Source of the DNA: Lachnospiraceae bacterium
GTDB lineage: Bacteria; Bacillota; Clostridia; Lachnospirales; Lachnospiraceae
Assembly: GCA_017521985.1 (NCBI GenBank)
Contig: JAFXAZ010000014.1
Span: forward strand, 1 to 43,783
Length of the DNA stretch: 43,783 nucleotides
Reading direction: 5' to 3'
The notes beneath the pieces are model-generated. The model saw only the letters and a list, made by a program, of their open reading frames with translations. It made no database searches and was not told the DNA's origin. This document shows, one piece after another, positions 18,188 through 26,065 of this stretch. Made by a program: the position numbers and the translations under genes. Within the stretch, counting starts at the first letter, position 1. Each line of letters begins with the position of its first letter.

Positions 18188-18871
18188 ATGGGGGTTAGGC
18201 CTGTGAAGGGAAGCATTGCAAAAGTACCATGGAAATTTAAAATAGTAGGTGCGCTGTGTTTCTATTCTTTGGTGATGTTTGCTTATATGCCCAGTGCAGA
18301 CAGGATGTTGTGTGCAGTTGCAATGTTTGTGTCTGCAGTAGGAGATTTATTTCTGGGACATGTATTTTCGTTAAAAAAGCGCGGAGTGTCTGATTTTACT
18401 TTGGGAGCTGCGGCTTTTGGAACGGCGCATCTTATATATGCTCTTGCCTACGTAGTTAAGATGAAGCAGAATCCTATTCTTATGAGATATATAAATGCGG
18501 GAACAGTGACGGCAATTTTGATATGCGTTACATGCCTGTTATTGTTTTCTGGGATTTGCATATATCGAAAGGACTATCGCTATCTGTGGGTGATTATTGC
18601 TTACGTGTGCCTTATTAGTGTGAATTGTACCGTAGTGCTTAGTTATGCCTGGGCATATGTTTTCCAGACGGAAATCTGTCCGGTGGGAACGGAAGTGAGT
18701 TGGCATTTGAAACGGATAAACGATGCCATAGGGGCAGCTGTTGGCGCACTCTCGTTTTTGATATCTGATGTGTGCCTGGGATTGAACAGAGTGGCCGGCA
18801 GGAAGGGCGCGTATAAATTCGTGTGGATATTTTATCCCATAGGGCAGTTTTTGCTGATTACTTGTGGATAA
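18188..18871 (+). CDS. YhhN-family (TMEM86/lysoplasmalogenase-like) membrane protein
   Basis: This 227-residue protein has about seven to eight hydrophobic segments. Family marks are SAVGDLFLG near residue 58, LISDVCLGLN near residue 195 and YPIGQFLLI at the C-terminus. The eukaryotic members (TMEM86) hydrolyse the vinyl-ether bond of lysoplasmalogens; plasmalogens occur in anaerobic clostridia, so a lipid role is possible. The function of bacterial YhhN is not well settled. The Shine-Dalgarno site is poor (AAGAGAAAATAATT), and a GTG five codons downstream is another possible start. It is followed by a hairpin shared with the convergent GH4 gene. Confidence 0.75.
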   Translation: MGVRPVKGSIAKVPWKFKIVGALCFYSLVMFAYMPSADRMLCAVAMFVSAVGDLFLGHVFSLKKRGVSDFTLGAAAFGTAHLIYALAYVVKMKQNPILMRYINAGTVTAILICVTCLLLFSGICIYRKDYRYLWVIIAYVCLISVNCTVVLSYAWAYVFQTEICPVGTEVSWHLKRINDAIGAAVGALSFLISDVCLGLNRVAGRKGAYKFVWIFYPIGQFLLITCG

Positions 18872-18874
18872 AAA

Positions 18875-18921
18875 GGGAGCTGTCGCACCTATGATTTTTC
18901 AATCACTGATGCGACAGCCCC
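18875..18921. terminator. Hairpin between yhhN and the GH4 gene, mainly terminating the minus strand
   Basis: GCTGTCGCA (18879-18887) pairs perfectly with TGCGACAGC (18910-18918), extended by Gs and Cs. On the minus strand the stem is followed by CCCTTTTTATCC, a good T run for the GH4 operon. On the plus strand the tail is weaker. Confidence 0.65.
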
Positions 18922-18936
18922 ATCATTCTTGTTAAA

Positions 18937-20346
18937 TTAGTCTTCTAACTTGCTTAAATCAAACATGGTAAGGTATTCTTTGGTATTTAATACCATTTCC
19001 TTGAAGAGCTTCTTAGCATCTTCAAGACCACATGTTACTAATGGATCATTAGCAAATGCGATAAAGATCTTGTCCAAATCTCTTTCTGCAATACCTTCAG
19101 AAACCATTTCCTGCTCGCCGCAGATGCGGGAAATCATTGGGTAGATTGCCTGTGGGATAGGTCCTGCACATACAGGCTCTAAGCTGTTTGCACGGAATAC
19201 AGCATTGGTTTCTACTACAGCGCCTAATGGAAGGTTTGGAATCTGGCCCTGGTTTGGAATGTTTACGTTTGTTACTAAGTCGATGAGACCGAGTAATGCA
19301 CGAATCTGGTTTACACCTTCTTCACCGGTACCTTTAATCTTAACTTCTTCTTCTCCGCTTAATAAACGAGCGCTCTTATCAAGACGTTCTACTAAGTTCT
19401 TCCTTCTCCAATCAACGGTTGTAAGACCAAAGTGCATTTCTCTTACGCGTTCCGGGCTTGCTAAGTACCACTTGCCTTCGCAGAATTCTGCAAGGTGACG
19501 GTCACCGGCTGCTGCAATAACGCCAGTCTTTAAGTATAAGTCCATCTTAACTTTTTCGTCGCTGCGGAAGCTGGAGTTCATCCAGTTACCATCAACACCT
19601 GCGTATGTCTGGTAGCCATCTGCATATTTCTTTACGAATTCATCATAGTATGGATATAAATCGACGTTCTTCCAAGTAGCTTTTGTAACCCATGTAAAGT
19701 GGTTGATACCAAGCGGATTAACTTTGATGTCGCCTCTGTATACATCTTTTTCGCCGAATGTTTCTTCAATCATTCTGGCTAAGAACTTCTGAGTACCGAA
19801 AACTTCGTGGCAGCAGCCAAAAGCTTTGATTTCAGGGAATACTCTGTAAAGAGTCTTAACACAAAGAGTCATTGGGTTTGTATAGTTGATAACCCAAGCG
19901 TCAGGACAGCATTCTTTAATCTTTTCTGCAATATATTCATACATTGGGATAGTACGCATAGCACGAACGATACCGCCAGGACCGGAAGTATCACCTACGG
20001 ACTGGTAAATACCATATTTTTCAGGAGTATGAACGTCAGAATTCATTTCATCGAAGGTACCCGGAAGGATAGAGATAACGATGAAGTTTGCACCTGTAAG
20101 AGCTTCTTCAATTGTTTCGGTAGCATGGTAATTCCAAACGGACTTCGCGCCTTCAGCATTGTTAAATTTATTACCGATAATTTCGTTGTTCTTTGCAGCT
20201 TCTAAATCGATGTCATAAAGATATACGTCACCGTTGATATCATCGCAAGCAGCAAGGTCAGACATAAGACCCCATGCCCATCCACGGGAACCACCGCCAA
20301 TGTAAGCAATTTTAATACCATTTACTGTGTTGTTTACATATTCCAT
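18937..20346 (-). CDS. GH4-family NAD+/Mn2+-dependent glycosidase (LplD/alpha-galacturonidase-like)
   Basis: This 469-residue protein has a Rossmann start (IAYIGGGSRGWAWG), NYTNPMTL, the metal-site motif CCHEVFGTQ (C179-H180-E181-V182) and GINHFTW with His216. GH4 enzymes use NAD+ and a metal to cleave by redox elimination. The CHEV form of the Cys-His motif is that of Bacillus LplD-type alpha-galacturonidases, whereas alpha-galactosidases and phospho-alpha-glucosidases carry other residues. An alpha-glucosidase-like substrate cannot be excluded. It lies 20 bases behind the GH63-like gene in one operon, with AAAGGAG before the ATG. Codons are strongly biased (TTC, GTT, TAC, AAC), suggesting high expression. 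There is no signal peptide, so it acts in the cytoplasm. Confidence 0.85.
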   Translation of the reverse strand: MEYVNNTVNGIKIAYIGGGSRGWAWGLMSDLAACDDINGDVYLYDIDLEAAKNNEIIGNKFNNAEGAKSVWNYHATETIEEALTGANFIVISILPGTFDEMNSDVHTPEKYGIYQSVGDTSGPGGIVRAMRTIPMYEYIAEKIKECCPDAWVINYTNPMTLCVKTLYRVFPEIKAFGCCHEVFGTQKFLARMIEETFGEKDVYRGDIKVNPLGINHFTWVTKATWKNVDLYPYYDEFVKKYADGYQTYAGVDGNWMNSSFRSDEKVKMDLYLKTGVIAAAGDRHLAEFCEGKWYLASPERVREMHFGLTTVDWRRKNLVERLDKSARLLSGEEEVKIKGTGEEGVNQIRALLGLIDLVTNVNIPNQGQIPNLPLGAVVETNAVFRANSLEPVCAGPIPQAIYPMISRICGEQEMVSEGIAERDLDKIFIAFANDPLVTCGLEDAKKLFKEMVLNTKEYLTMFDLSKLED

Positions 20347-20366
20347 AGTTAAAATCTCCTTTAAAT

Positions 20367-22061
20367 TTATTTTACTTTCTTGTTTAATAAGTCACAAAGA
20401 AGTGTACAGCTCCAACCATAATCACGAATGGACTGTAAGCGTACGTTAAGGTTGTATGGTTCGAAAGGAAGACCCTTACGATTTAACTGGCTTGGTGCCT
20501 TTACGTGGTTGCAGTCATAGAATTCGTTGATGGTACCGGTAAGCTGATACCAATGATTCATGAAGCGGATAGTCTTGTCAATGATTTCGTCGCCGAAGTC
20601 ACCGTAGCCGTAAGCGGTAAGACCCTGGGCAATCATGTAGTTGTAGTTAATCCATACAGGACCGCGCCACATATCAGAGCCAAAAGTAGCATCTTTCATG
20701 GAAATACTTGGAATCGGGAATGGTGTAGCAAAGCTTTCCGGATCCTGTAAATGAGCTACTAAGCACTTAGCTTGTTCTTCGGAGCAAAGTCCTGCGAAGA
20801 TTGGCAAGAAGCTTGCTACGCTCCATACTTTATGTAATTCCTGCTTAGAAATATTAAAGTCAAAATAGAAACCATCCTCTTCGGACCAGAGCATTTCGTT
20901 TACATCTGCTTTAATAGCATCAAACCAGTTCTGGAAAAAGATCGCATCTTCGGTAAGACCTAATTCTTCTGCAATGTTCTTCATACATTTCACGTCATTT
21001 GCCATGAAGCAGGAGAAGTCGATTGCAAATAATGGGTCACGTGTGTCGAAACGAGGGGAGTTGTCCATACCACATTCGTCACATCTACAGTTTACATCGT
21101 TGGTAGTTTCCCAGGTGTAAAGCTCTTTGTCAGAAACACGGCGGTTTTCACGGCACCAGTTTAAGAATGCCTTGTTGTTCTCATAAGAAGTTTTTAAGAA
21201 ATCTTTATTGCCGGAAGTCTGATATAACTGCCAGATACCCCAACCAATAATTGGTGGCTGAGTAATATCGGTGATTTCGTGTGGGTCGGCTCTGTGTGGA
21301 ACAAAACCATTGTCTGCCTGATTTACCCAAATCGCACGAATTAAATTTTCAGCATGGTCAGCACCGATGTGTCTGTGACCTAATGCATGGAACACGGAAT
21401 CCCACAACCATAAATGTCTGTGTGGTAATCTGTCCGGAGTAGACCAGATTGTATCAAAACCACCTTCCGGAGAATATAACTGGGTCTTCATAACAGATAA
21501 GCACTTTGCATAAAGGTCTGCATAAAGAACCTCTTCCTTCGCAGCGTGTTCATCGTAGAATGCAAGCTTAGCTGCTTCTGCTTTGTCTAAGTCTATAGTA
21601 AGACCTTCGTTTACTAATGCAAGAACCTCTTCTTTGGAATGAGCAAAGGCAAAAGCAAAACGATTGTCGTCACACTTAATAGCGGTAAAATCACCATCCT
21701 GTGTATCGTGGATTTCGGCACCATCTACCACTTCTGTCAGGTGTCTGCCTTCTGTGAAAGCAACAGGAACCGTAACACCGGATACATTACCGATTACAAG
21801 GTGCTGCTTTGCATAGATAATGCGCATGCAATCCTGTGCAGGAAAGTGAAAACGGATGTAGTCACTTGTAACAGCATCAAATTCTAAATTGCGTCCGTAT
21901 ACATTTACGAGAGCAAGTTCGCGCTTAATCTTGGAGAAAAAACGAATACCAATCTTGTCACCGCTTAATATACCTGTAAAATCATCACTAAAATAAGAAG
22001 GACCATCAAGGGCAGAGAATGCAAACAACTGGCCTTGGCCCCATTTTTTTGGTAAAATCAT
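20367..22061 (-). CDS. GH63/MGH1-like glycoside hydrolase (alpha/alpha-barrel)
   Basis: This 564-residue cytoplasmic protein has an N-terminal beta domain (about 1-185) and a C-terminal (alpha/alpha)6 barrel. The barrel holds HLWLWDSVFHALGHRH (Asp221), MWRGPVWINYNYM and GTINEFYDCNH, which match GH63 and mannosylglycerate-hydrolase-like enzymes related to YgjK. Family members remove alpha-linked glucose or mannose; the substrate here is open. ATG 22061 was chosen because AGGAGG lies 8 bases upstream; an in-frame ATG at 22097 lies before that Shine-Dalgarno site. It is first in the operon with the GH4 gene and divergent from an AraC-type regulator, from overlapping promoters. The NCRCDECGMDNSP stretch near residue 335 is Cys-rich and could bind metal. 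Confidence 0.82.
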   Translation of the reverse strand: MILPKKWGQGQLFAFSALDGPSYFSDDFTGILSGDKIGIRFFSKIKRELALVNVYGRNLEFDAVTSDYIRFHFPAQDCMRIIYAKQHLVIGNVSGVTVPVAFTEGRHLTEVVDGAEIHDTQDGDFTAIKCDDNRFAFAFAHSKEEVLALVNEGLTIDLDKAEAAKLAFYDEHAAKEEVLYADLYAKCLSVMKTQLYSPEGGFDTIWSTPDRLPHRHLWLWDSVFHALGHRHIGADHAENLIRAIWVNQADNGFVPHRADPHEITDITQPPIIGWGIWQLYQTSGNKDFLKTSYENNKAFLNWCRENRRVSDKELYTWETTNDVNCRCDECGMDNSPRFDTRDPLFAIDFSCFMANDVKCMKNIAEELGLTEDAIFFQNWFDAIKADVNEMLWSEEDGFYFDFNISKQELHKVWSVASFLPIFAGLCSEEQAKCLVAHLQDPESFATPFPIPSISMKDATFGSDMWRGPVWINYNYMIAQGLTAYGYGDFGDEIIDKTIRFMNHWYQLTGTINEFYDCNHVKAPSQLNRKGLPFEPYNLNVRLQSIRDYGWSCTLLCDLLNKKVK

Positions 22062-22098
22062 CAAAAAATCCTCCTTAAAAATGGTTTTTTTTATCATC

Positions 22099-22138
22099 TT
22101 GTTTTCTTAATTATATTTAGGTATAATAAAAAAAACAA
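22099..22138. promoter_or_regulatory. Overlapping divergent promoters (GH63-like operon / AraC copy 1)
   Basis: Plus strand: TTGTTT (22099-22104), 17 bases, TATAAT (22122-22127). Minus strand: TTGTTT (complement of 22133-22138), 17 bases, TATAAT (complement of 22110-22115). The two share most of their DNA, so only one may fire at a time, and one bound regulator could control both. Confidence 0.6.
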
Positions 22139-22194
22139 GGTACATTTTACGCTAAATATTATACAATATCGACTTGAGAGGGCTGGGGAAGGAT

Positions 22195-23040
22195 ATGGGA
22201 CAAACAGAATACAAATTTGAAAAGTTTATAGAGCCGCAGTTTCCAATCTATGCGTCTAAGCAGATGGGACGAACGGAACTGGTACAAAACCATTATCATG
22301 GCTCCGCGGAAATCATGTGCGTTTTGGAAGGTCGCGTAAAGATGTTAATCGGAACCGTATACAGAGAATGTGAGAAAGGGGATATTATCTTTATTCCACC
22401 GTCTGTGGTGCATGAGGTGTTCAGCCTCACGGAAGATGCTGCTATCCAAGGGATGGTGTTTGAACTTTCTCTTGTGGAGGTAGCCGCTTTACGGTTAGAT
22501 TTTTCGGAGTTATTTCGCAGAAGCCAGGGCTTACAGTATGTGATAACTGCCAAGGATGAGGGCTATGAGGAATTGTATGGTCATATAGAGAATATTTTGA
22601 AGGTATATGGGAGCTTTTCAGCCGGCAGCAGAATCCAAATAGCAGCCAATCTTTTACTGATTATGGCGCGATTGATTCGATTGTTTTCTTTGGAGGAGAG
22701 TTCACATGATAGAAATTATAAAAAGCTTCGTGCTGTTCTGGGGTATGTAGAAAAGCATTACACCGAAAAAATTCAGATTTCCAAATTGAGTGAAATTATT
22801 CACGTGTGTGATGACCGGTTGATACGACTGTTTAAGGAAGTAACAGGAGAAACACCAATAGAATATATAATGAATTTGAGGATAGAAGCTGCCATTAAGC
22901 TTTTATCTGCTACGGATTTGTCTGTTGCAGATATTGCAGAAAAAGTTGGTTTTGGCAGCGATACGTATATGACCCGCGTTTTTAAGCAGAAGTTAAATAC
23001 TACCCCCGGAAAATATCGTCATAAACATAAAAAAGACTGA
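22195..23040 (+). CDS. AraC-family transcriptional regulator with cupin sensor, copy 1
   Basis: This 281-residue protein has an N-terminal cupin-like sugar-binding domain (about 20-110, with NHYHGSAEIMCVLEG and GDIIFIPPSVVHEV) and a C-terminal double helix-turn-helix (about 180-280, ending in the signature VGFGSDTYMTRVFKQKL and TTPGKYR). Such regulators usually activate glycan genes upon sugar binding. ATG 22195 was chosen because the paralogue at 23740-24570 starts with the same MGxTEYKF; an upstream TTG adds seven unsupported residues. It is divergent from the GH63-like/GH4 operon, its likely target. A strong terminator overlaps its stop codon. Confidence 0.88.
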   Translation: MGQTEYKFEKFIEPQFPIYASKQMGRTELVQNHYHGSAEIMCVLEGRVKMLIGTVYRECEKGDIIFIPPSVVHEVFSLTEDAAIQGMVFELSLVEVAALRLDFSELFRRSQGLQYVITAKDEGYEELYGHIENILKVYGSFSAGSRIQIAANLLLIMARLIRLFSLEESSHDRNYKKLRAVLGYVEKHYTEKIQISKLSEIIHVCDDRLIRLFKEVTGETPIEYIMNLRIEAAIKLLSATDLSVADIAEKVGFGSDTYMTRVFKQKLNTTPGKYRHKHKKD

Positions 23041-23067
23041 TACCATACAAGGTATCGGTCTTTATTT
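23032..23067 (+). terminator. Terminator overlapping the AraC copy 1 stop codon
   Basis: The 13-bp stem AAAGACTGATACC (23032-23044) with GGTATCGGTCTTT (23051-23063) has one G-T pair and a 6-base loop, and is followed by TTTATTT-type sequence. Confidence 0.85.
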
Positions 23068-23076
23068 AGTTGCAAT

Positions 23077-23724
23077 CTAGTTTTGTGGATGTAAGTGGCT
23101 GCGTCTGTATTCCTGTGGTGTCATATCGTAATATTTACGGAACAAACCATGAAAATTTTTGGGTTCCATGCCAATTTGCTCACAAATCTGGTAAATATGC
23201 AATTTGGTTGAAGCTAAGAGTTCTGCAGCGACTTGAAGACGTCTCGTGTTTACGTATTCTGTAAAGGAAATGCCGGCTCCTTCCTTGAAGGATTTGCTTA
23301 GATAGTAATAATTAATGTGCAAATCCGCAGCTGCCTGCTTTAAATTTAAAGATTTTTCGCAAAGCTGCTGCTCAATATAACTTTTTGCCAAAGAAACAAT
23401 TTTTTGGTTGGGTGCTTTGGCATTAGGGGAGGCGTAGGTGTGGTTTGAATCAAGCAACGGAATATCCTTATAGGTACTCATAAGAACTACCTTGGTGTGG
23501 GGGTAATGGTTGTGAGCATATTGCGCAAGCTTTATAGGTTCCATGTCGGCAACTTCCGTGCCGATAAGTAAAATGTCGATGGATTTACTTGCCAATATCT
23601 CACAAGCTTTTGCTGCATTGGAACAGGCTGCCGCTACTTCCATGCCAAGTAAATCCCAGTTGGTTGCCTTATAAAGATGTTCTTTGGTCCATTTTGAATT
23701 ATCTACAATTAATAATTGAAGCAT
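23077..23724 (-). CDS. YesN-like regulator: degenerate, short receiver domain plus AraC HTH
   Basis: This 215-residue protein has an N-terminal response-regulator-like part (LQLLIVDNSKWTKE, then IDILLIGTEVADMEPIKLAQ) and a C-terminal AraC-type double HTH (about 110-213, IYQICEQIGMEPKNFHGLFRK). The aligned phosphorylation site, an Asp in YesN proteins (ITDIKMP-like), is replaced by Gly (LLIGTEV), the acidic pair after the first strand is DN, and the receiver stops short of its last elements. No histidine kinase is adjacent. It probably works without phosphorylation, as a constitutive or ligand-controlled DNA-binding protein. It starts 15 bases after the AraC copy 2 gene, with GAGGG before its ATG, so they share a transcript. 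Confidence 0.75.
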   Translation of the reverse strand: MLQLLIVDNSKWTKEHLYKATNWDLLGMEVAAACSNAAKACEILASKSIDILLIGTEVADMEPIKLAQYAHNHYPHTKVVLMSTYKDIPLLDSNHTYASPNAKAPNQKIVSLAKSYIEQQLCEKSLNLKQAAADLHINYYYLSKSFKEGAGISFTEYVNTRRLQVAAELLASTKLHIYQICEQIGMEPKNFHGLFRKYYDMTPQEYRRSHLHPQN

Positions 23725-23739
23725 ACGTTAACCCTCATA

Positions 23740-24570
23740 TTAATGCCGGTATTTCCCCGGTGTTGTGCTTAGCTTTTGCTTAAAAACACGAGTCATATAG
23801 GTGGCACTTCCAAAGCCTGTTTGGTCTGCAATATCTGCAATAGACAGTTCGGTAGTGGATAAAAGCTTAATGGCAGCTTCTATCCTCAAATTCATAATAT
23901 ATTCTATTGGTGTTTCTCCTGTTACTTCCTTAAACAGTCGTATCAACCGGTCATCACACACGTGAATAATTTCACTCAATTCGGAAATCTGGATTTTCTC
24001 TGCATAATGCTCTTCTACATAATTTAGAACAGCGCGTAGTTTGCGATAATTTTTGTCGTGTGCACTCACTTCTAAGGAAAACAGCTGAATTAACTGTGAC
24101 ATAATTAACAGAAGATTGGATACAATCTGTATCTTGGCTCCTGCAGAAAAGCTCCCGTATACAGCAAAAATATTGTCGACATAGCTACAAAGTGTATTAT
24201 ATCCTTCCATGGAAGCATTTATTACATATTGGAGTCGTTGACTTCTATGAAACAACTGTGAAAATTCCAACTGTAAATCTTCAATTTGAATAAGGGATAA
24301 TTCAAAAGAAATTCCACGAATGGAAGCGTTTTTGGTAAGACTGATTACCTCATGTACTGTGGAAGGTGGTATAAAAACAATATCCCCCATTTCGCATTCC
24401 CTATATACTGTTCCGACTAACATCTTTACTCTGCCTTCTAAAACCTGCATAATCTCGGCTGTAGAATGATGGTGATTTTCTACAAGTACCTCTCGTCCGG
24501 ATTGTACAGAGGCATATATCGGAAACTGCGGTTGTATAAACCTTTCAAATTTGTATTCTGTATGTCCCAT
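23740..24570 (-). CDS. AraC-family transcriptional regulator with cupin sensor, copy 2
   Basis: This 276-residue protein is a close paralogue of the regulator at 22195-23040 in inverted orientation. It starts MGHTEYKFERFIQPQFPIYA, has the same cupin-like sensor (NHHHSTAEIMQVLEG, GDIVFIPPSTVHEV) and the same HTH end (TGFGSATYMTRVFKQKL). DNA in the HTH part is nearly identical between the copies. The sensor domains differ more, which fits divergence in ligand. GAGGAG precedes the ATG. It is divergent from the GH125 operon, its probable target, and leads a two-gene transcript with the degenerate YesN-like regulator. Confidence 0.88.
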   Translation of the reverse strand: MGHTEYKFERFIQPQFPIYASVQSGREVLVENHHHSTAEIMQVLEGRVKMLVGTVYRECEMGDIVFIPPSTVHEVISLTKNASIRGISFELSLIQIEDLQLEFSQLFHRSQRLQYVINASMEGYNTLCSYVDNIFAVYGSFSAGAKIQIVSNLLLIMSQLIQLFSLEVSAHDKNYRKLRAVLNYVEEHYAEKIQISELSEIIHVCDDRLIRLFKEVTGETPIEYIMNLRIEAAIKLLSTTELSIADIADQTGFGSATYMTRVFKQKLSTTPGKYRH

Positions 24571-24619
24571 ACATTCTCCTCAAATTCTAAAGTTGATGTA
24601 ATTTGCGTACTTTGCCTTC

Positions 24620-24648
24620 ATTATATTTGTGAAAAAAAATCAAGGCAA
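24620..24648 (-). promoter_or_regulatory. Promoter for AraC copy 2 (minus strand)
   Basis: On the minus strand TTGCCT (complement of 24643-24648), 17 bases and TATAAT (complement of 24620-24625) lie about 50 bases before the ATG at 24570. The -35 is only partly consensus. Confidence 0.5.
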
Positions 24649-24689
24649 GCAACTATACACGTTAAAAACTGAACGATTTCGACTTCTTG

Positions 24690-24733
24690 TTGACAAAACC
24701 TATTATTTGGATAGACAATCCTACCGGTGTAGG
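24690..24733 (+). promoter_or_regulatory. Promoter and candidate operator for the GH125 operon
   Basis: TTGACA (24690-24695), 16 bases and a weak TAGACA (24712-24717) suggest an activator-dependent promoter. An inverted repeat CCTAC-CGGT-GTAGG (24720-24733) follows directly, framed by GATAG and CTATC. It may be an operator or a small hairpin at the transcript start. Confidence 0.45.
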
Positions 24734-24786
24734 CTATCATTTAAGTAAAAAAATAATATAGCATACTAAAAAAGTGAGGTGCAAAT

Positions 24787-26064
24787 ATGAATATACCAAA
24801 AGTAATGAGCGACAGAATAGCGCTCTATTCCGAAAAGTTATCTAAATACCCGAAACTGCAGGCTATGTACCAAAAGTGTTATCCAAACACATGGGAGACC
24901 GCCCTGGAAGCGTGTGACGACGGAACTTATTTTGTTTTGACCGGAGATATTCCGGCTATGTGGCTTAGGGATTCTGTGGCTCAGGTAACACACTATATTC
25001 CGTTGGCTGAGGCACAGGAAGTGGCAGAGGTGATTGAAGGTGTGTTAAGACGCCAGTTTATGTATATAGGGATTGATCCATATGCAAATGCTTTTAATAA
25101 GGAAGCAAATGGGAAAGGACACACAGGAGATTTACCTACACCGGGACCATGGGTATGGGAATGTAAGTATGAAGTGGATTCTTTGTGTTATCCAATGAGA
25201 TTGTTGTATTTATATTGGAAAAAAACAGGCAAGACGGATTTAATCAAAGAAAAGCTGGAAGAGGTTGCCAAGATTATTCTGGAGCAGTGGATTACCGAGC
25301 AGCATCATATGGAAAAATCGCCATATCGATTTACCCGTCCAAATGCAAGAAAGCCGTGGAGCACCATTCATAATAATGGTATGGGCAGTCCGGTTACCTA
25401 CACCGGTATGACCTGGTCCGGATTCAGACCAAGTGATGACGGCTGTGAGTATGGTTATTTAATTGCTTCTGAAATGTTTGCGGTAGTAGTGCTTGGATAT
25501 ATGGCTGAAATGTTAAAAGAAGTGTGCGGTAACGAAGAACTGGCAGATAGGTGCCTTAAGCTGCGTGCCGAGATTGATGAAGGAATTCAGAAATTTGGCA
25601 TGATAGAGCATGAGAAATACGGTCAGATATATGTGTGTGAGACGGATGGTATGGGCAATTATAATTTGCTGGATGATGCCAATATCCCGAGTTTATTGTC
25701 TGCTCCGTATATTGGATATATTGACTCTGCAAATCAGACATATCAAAATACCAGAAGGTTCCTTCTTAGCAAGGATAATCCTTATTATTTTGAAGGAAAG
25801 TATGCAAAGGGTATTGGCTCCAGACATACTCCGGATCAATATGTATGGCATATGGCGCTGGTAATGCAGGGCATGACATCTGATGACAAAGAAGAAAAGA
25901 GAGCACTTTTGGAAATGTTGGCAGCCACAGATGCGGATACCGGTTATTTACATGAGGGATTTCATGTGGACAATCCTTGGGAGTATACCCGTGAATGGTT
26001 TACCTGGCCGAATTCCCTGTTCTGTGAGTTCGTAGAGCAGTGTGTAGAAGAAGGAGTTATTTAA
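24787..26064 (+). CDS. GH125 exo-alpha-1,6-mannosidase
   Basis: This 425-residue (alpha/alpha)6-barrel protein matches GH125 in length and motifs: GDIPAMWLRDSVAQVTHYI (residues about 53-71), WECKYEVDSLCYPMRL, SGFRPSDDGCEYGYLI with the Asp pair 217-218 where the family acid is expected, GIGSRHTPDQYVWHMAL, and a HEGFHVDN-to-REWFTWPNSLF end with Glu390/Glu403. Known members remove alpha-1,6-linked mannose from N-glycan or yeast mannan fragments with inversion. There is no signal peptide, so it works on imported oligosaccharides. It is first in an operon with two large hydrolases; the next ATG is one base after its stop. An AraC-type regulator is divergent from it. Confidence 0.92.
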   Translation: MNIPKVMSDRIALYSEKLSKYPKLQAMYQKCYPNTWETALEACDDGTYFVLTGDIPAMWLRDSVAQVTHYIPLAEAQEVAEVIEGVLRRQFMYIGIDPYANAFNKEANGKGHTGDLPTPGPWVWECKYEVDSLCYPMRLLYLYWKKTGKTDLIKEKLEEVAKIILEQWITEQHHMEKSPYRFTRPNARKPWSTIHNNGMGSPVTYTGMTWSGFRPSDDGCEYGYLIASEMFAVVVLGYMAEMLKEVCGNEELADRCLKLRAEIDEGIQKFGMIEHEKYGQIYVCETDGMGNYNLLDDANIPSLLSAPYIGYIDSANQTYQNTRRFLLSKDNPYYFEGKYAKGIGSRHTPDQYVWHMALVMQGMTSDDKEEKRALLEMLAATDADTGYLHEGFHVDNPWEYTREWFTWPNSLFCEFVEQCVEEGVI

Positions 26065-26065
26065 C

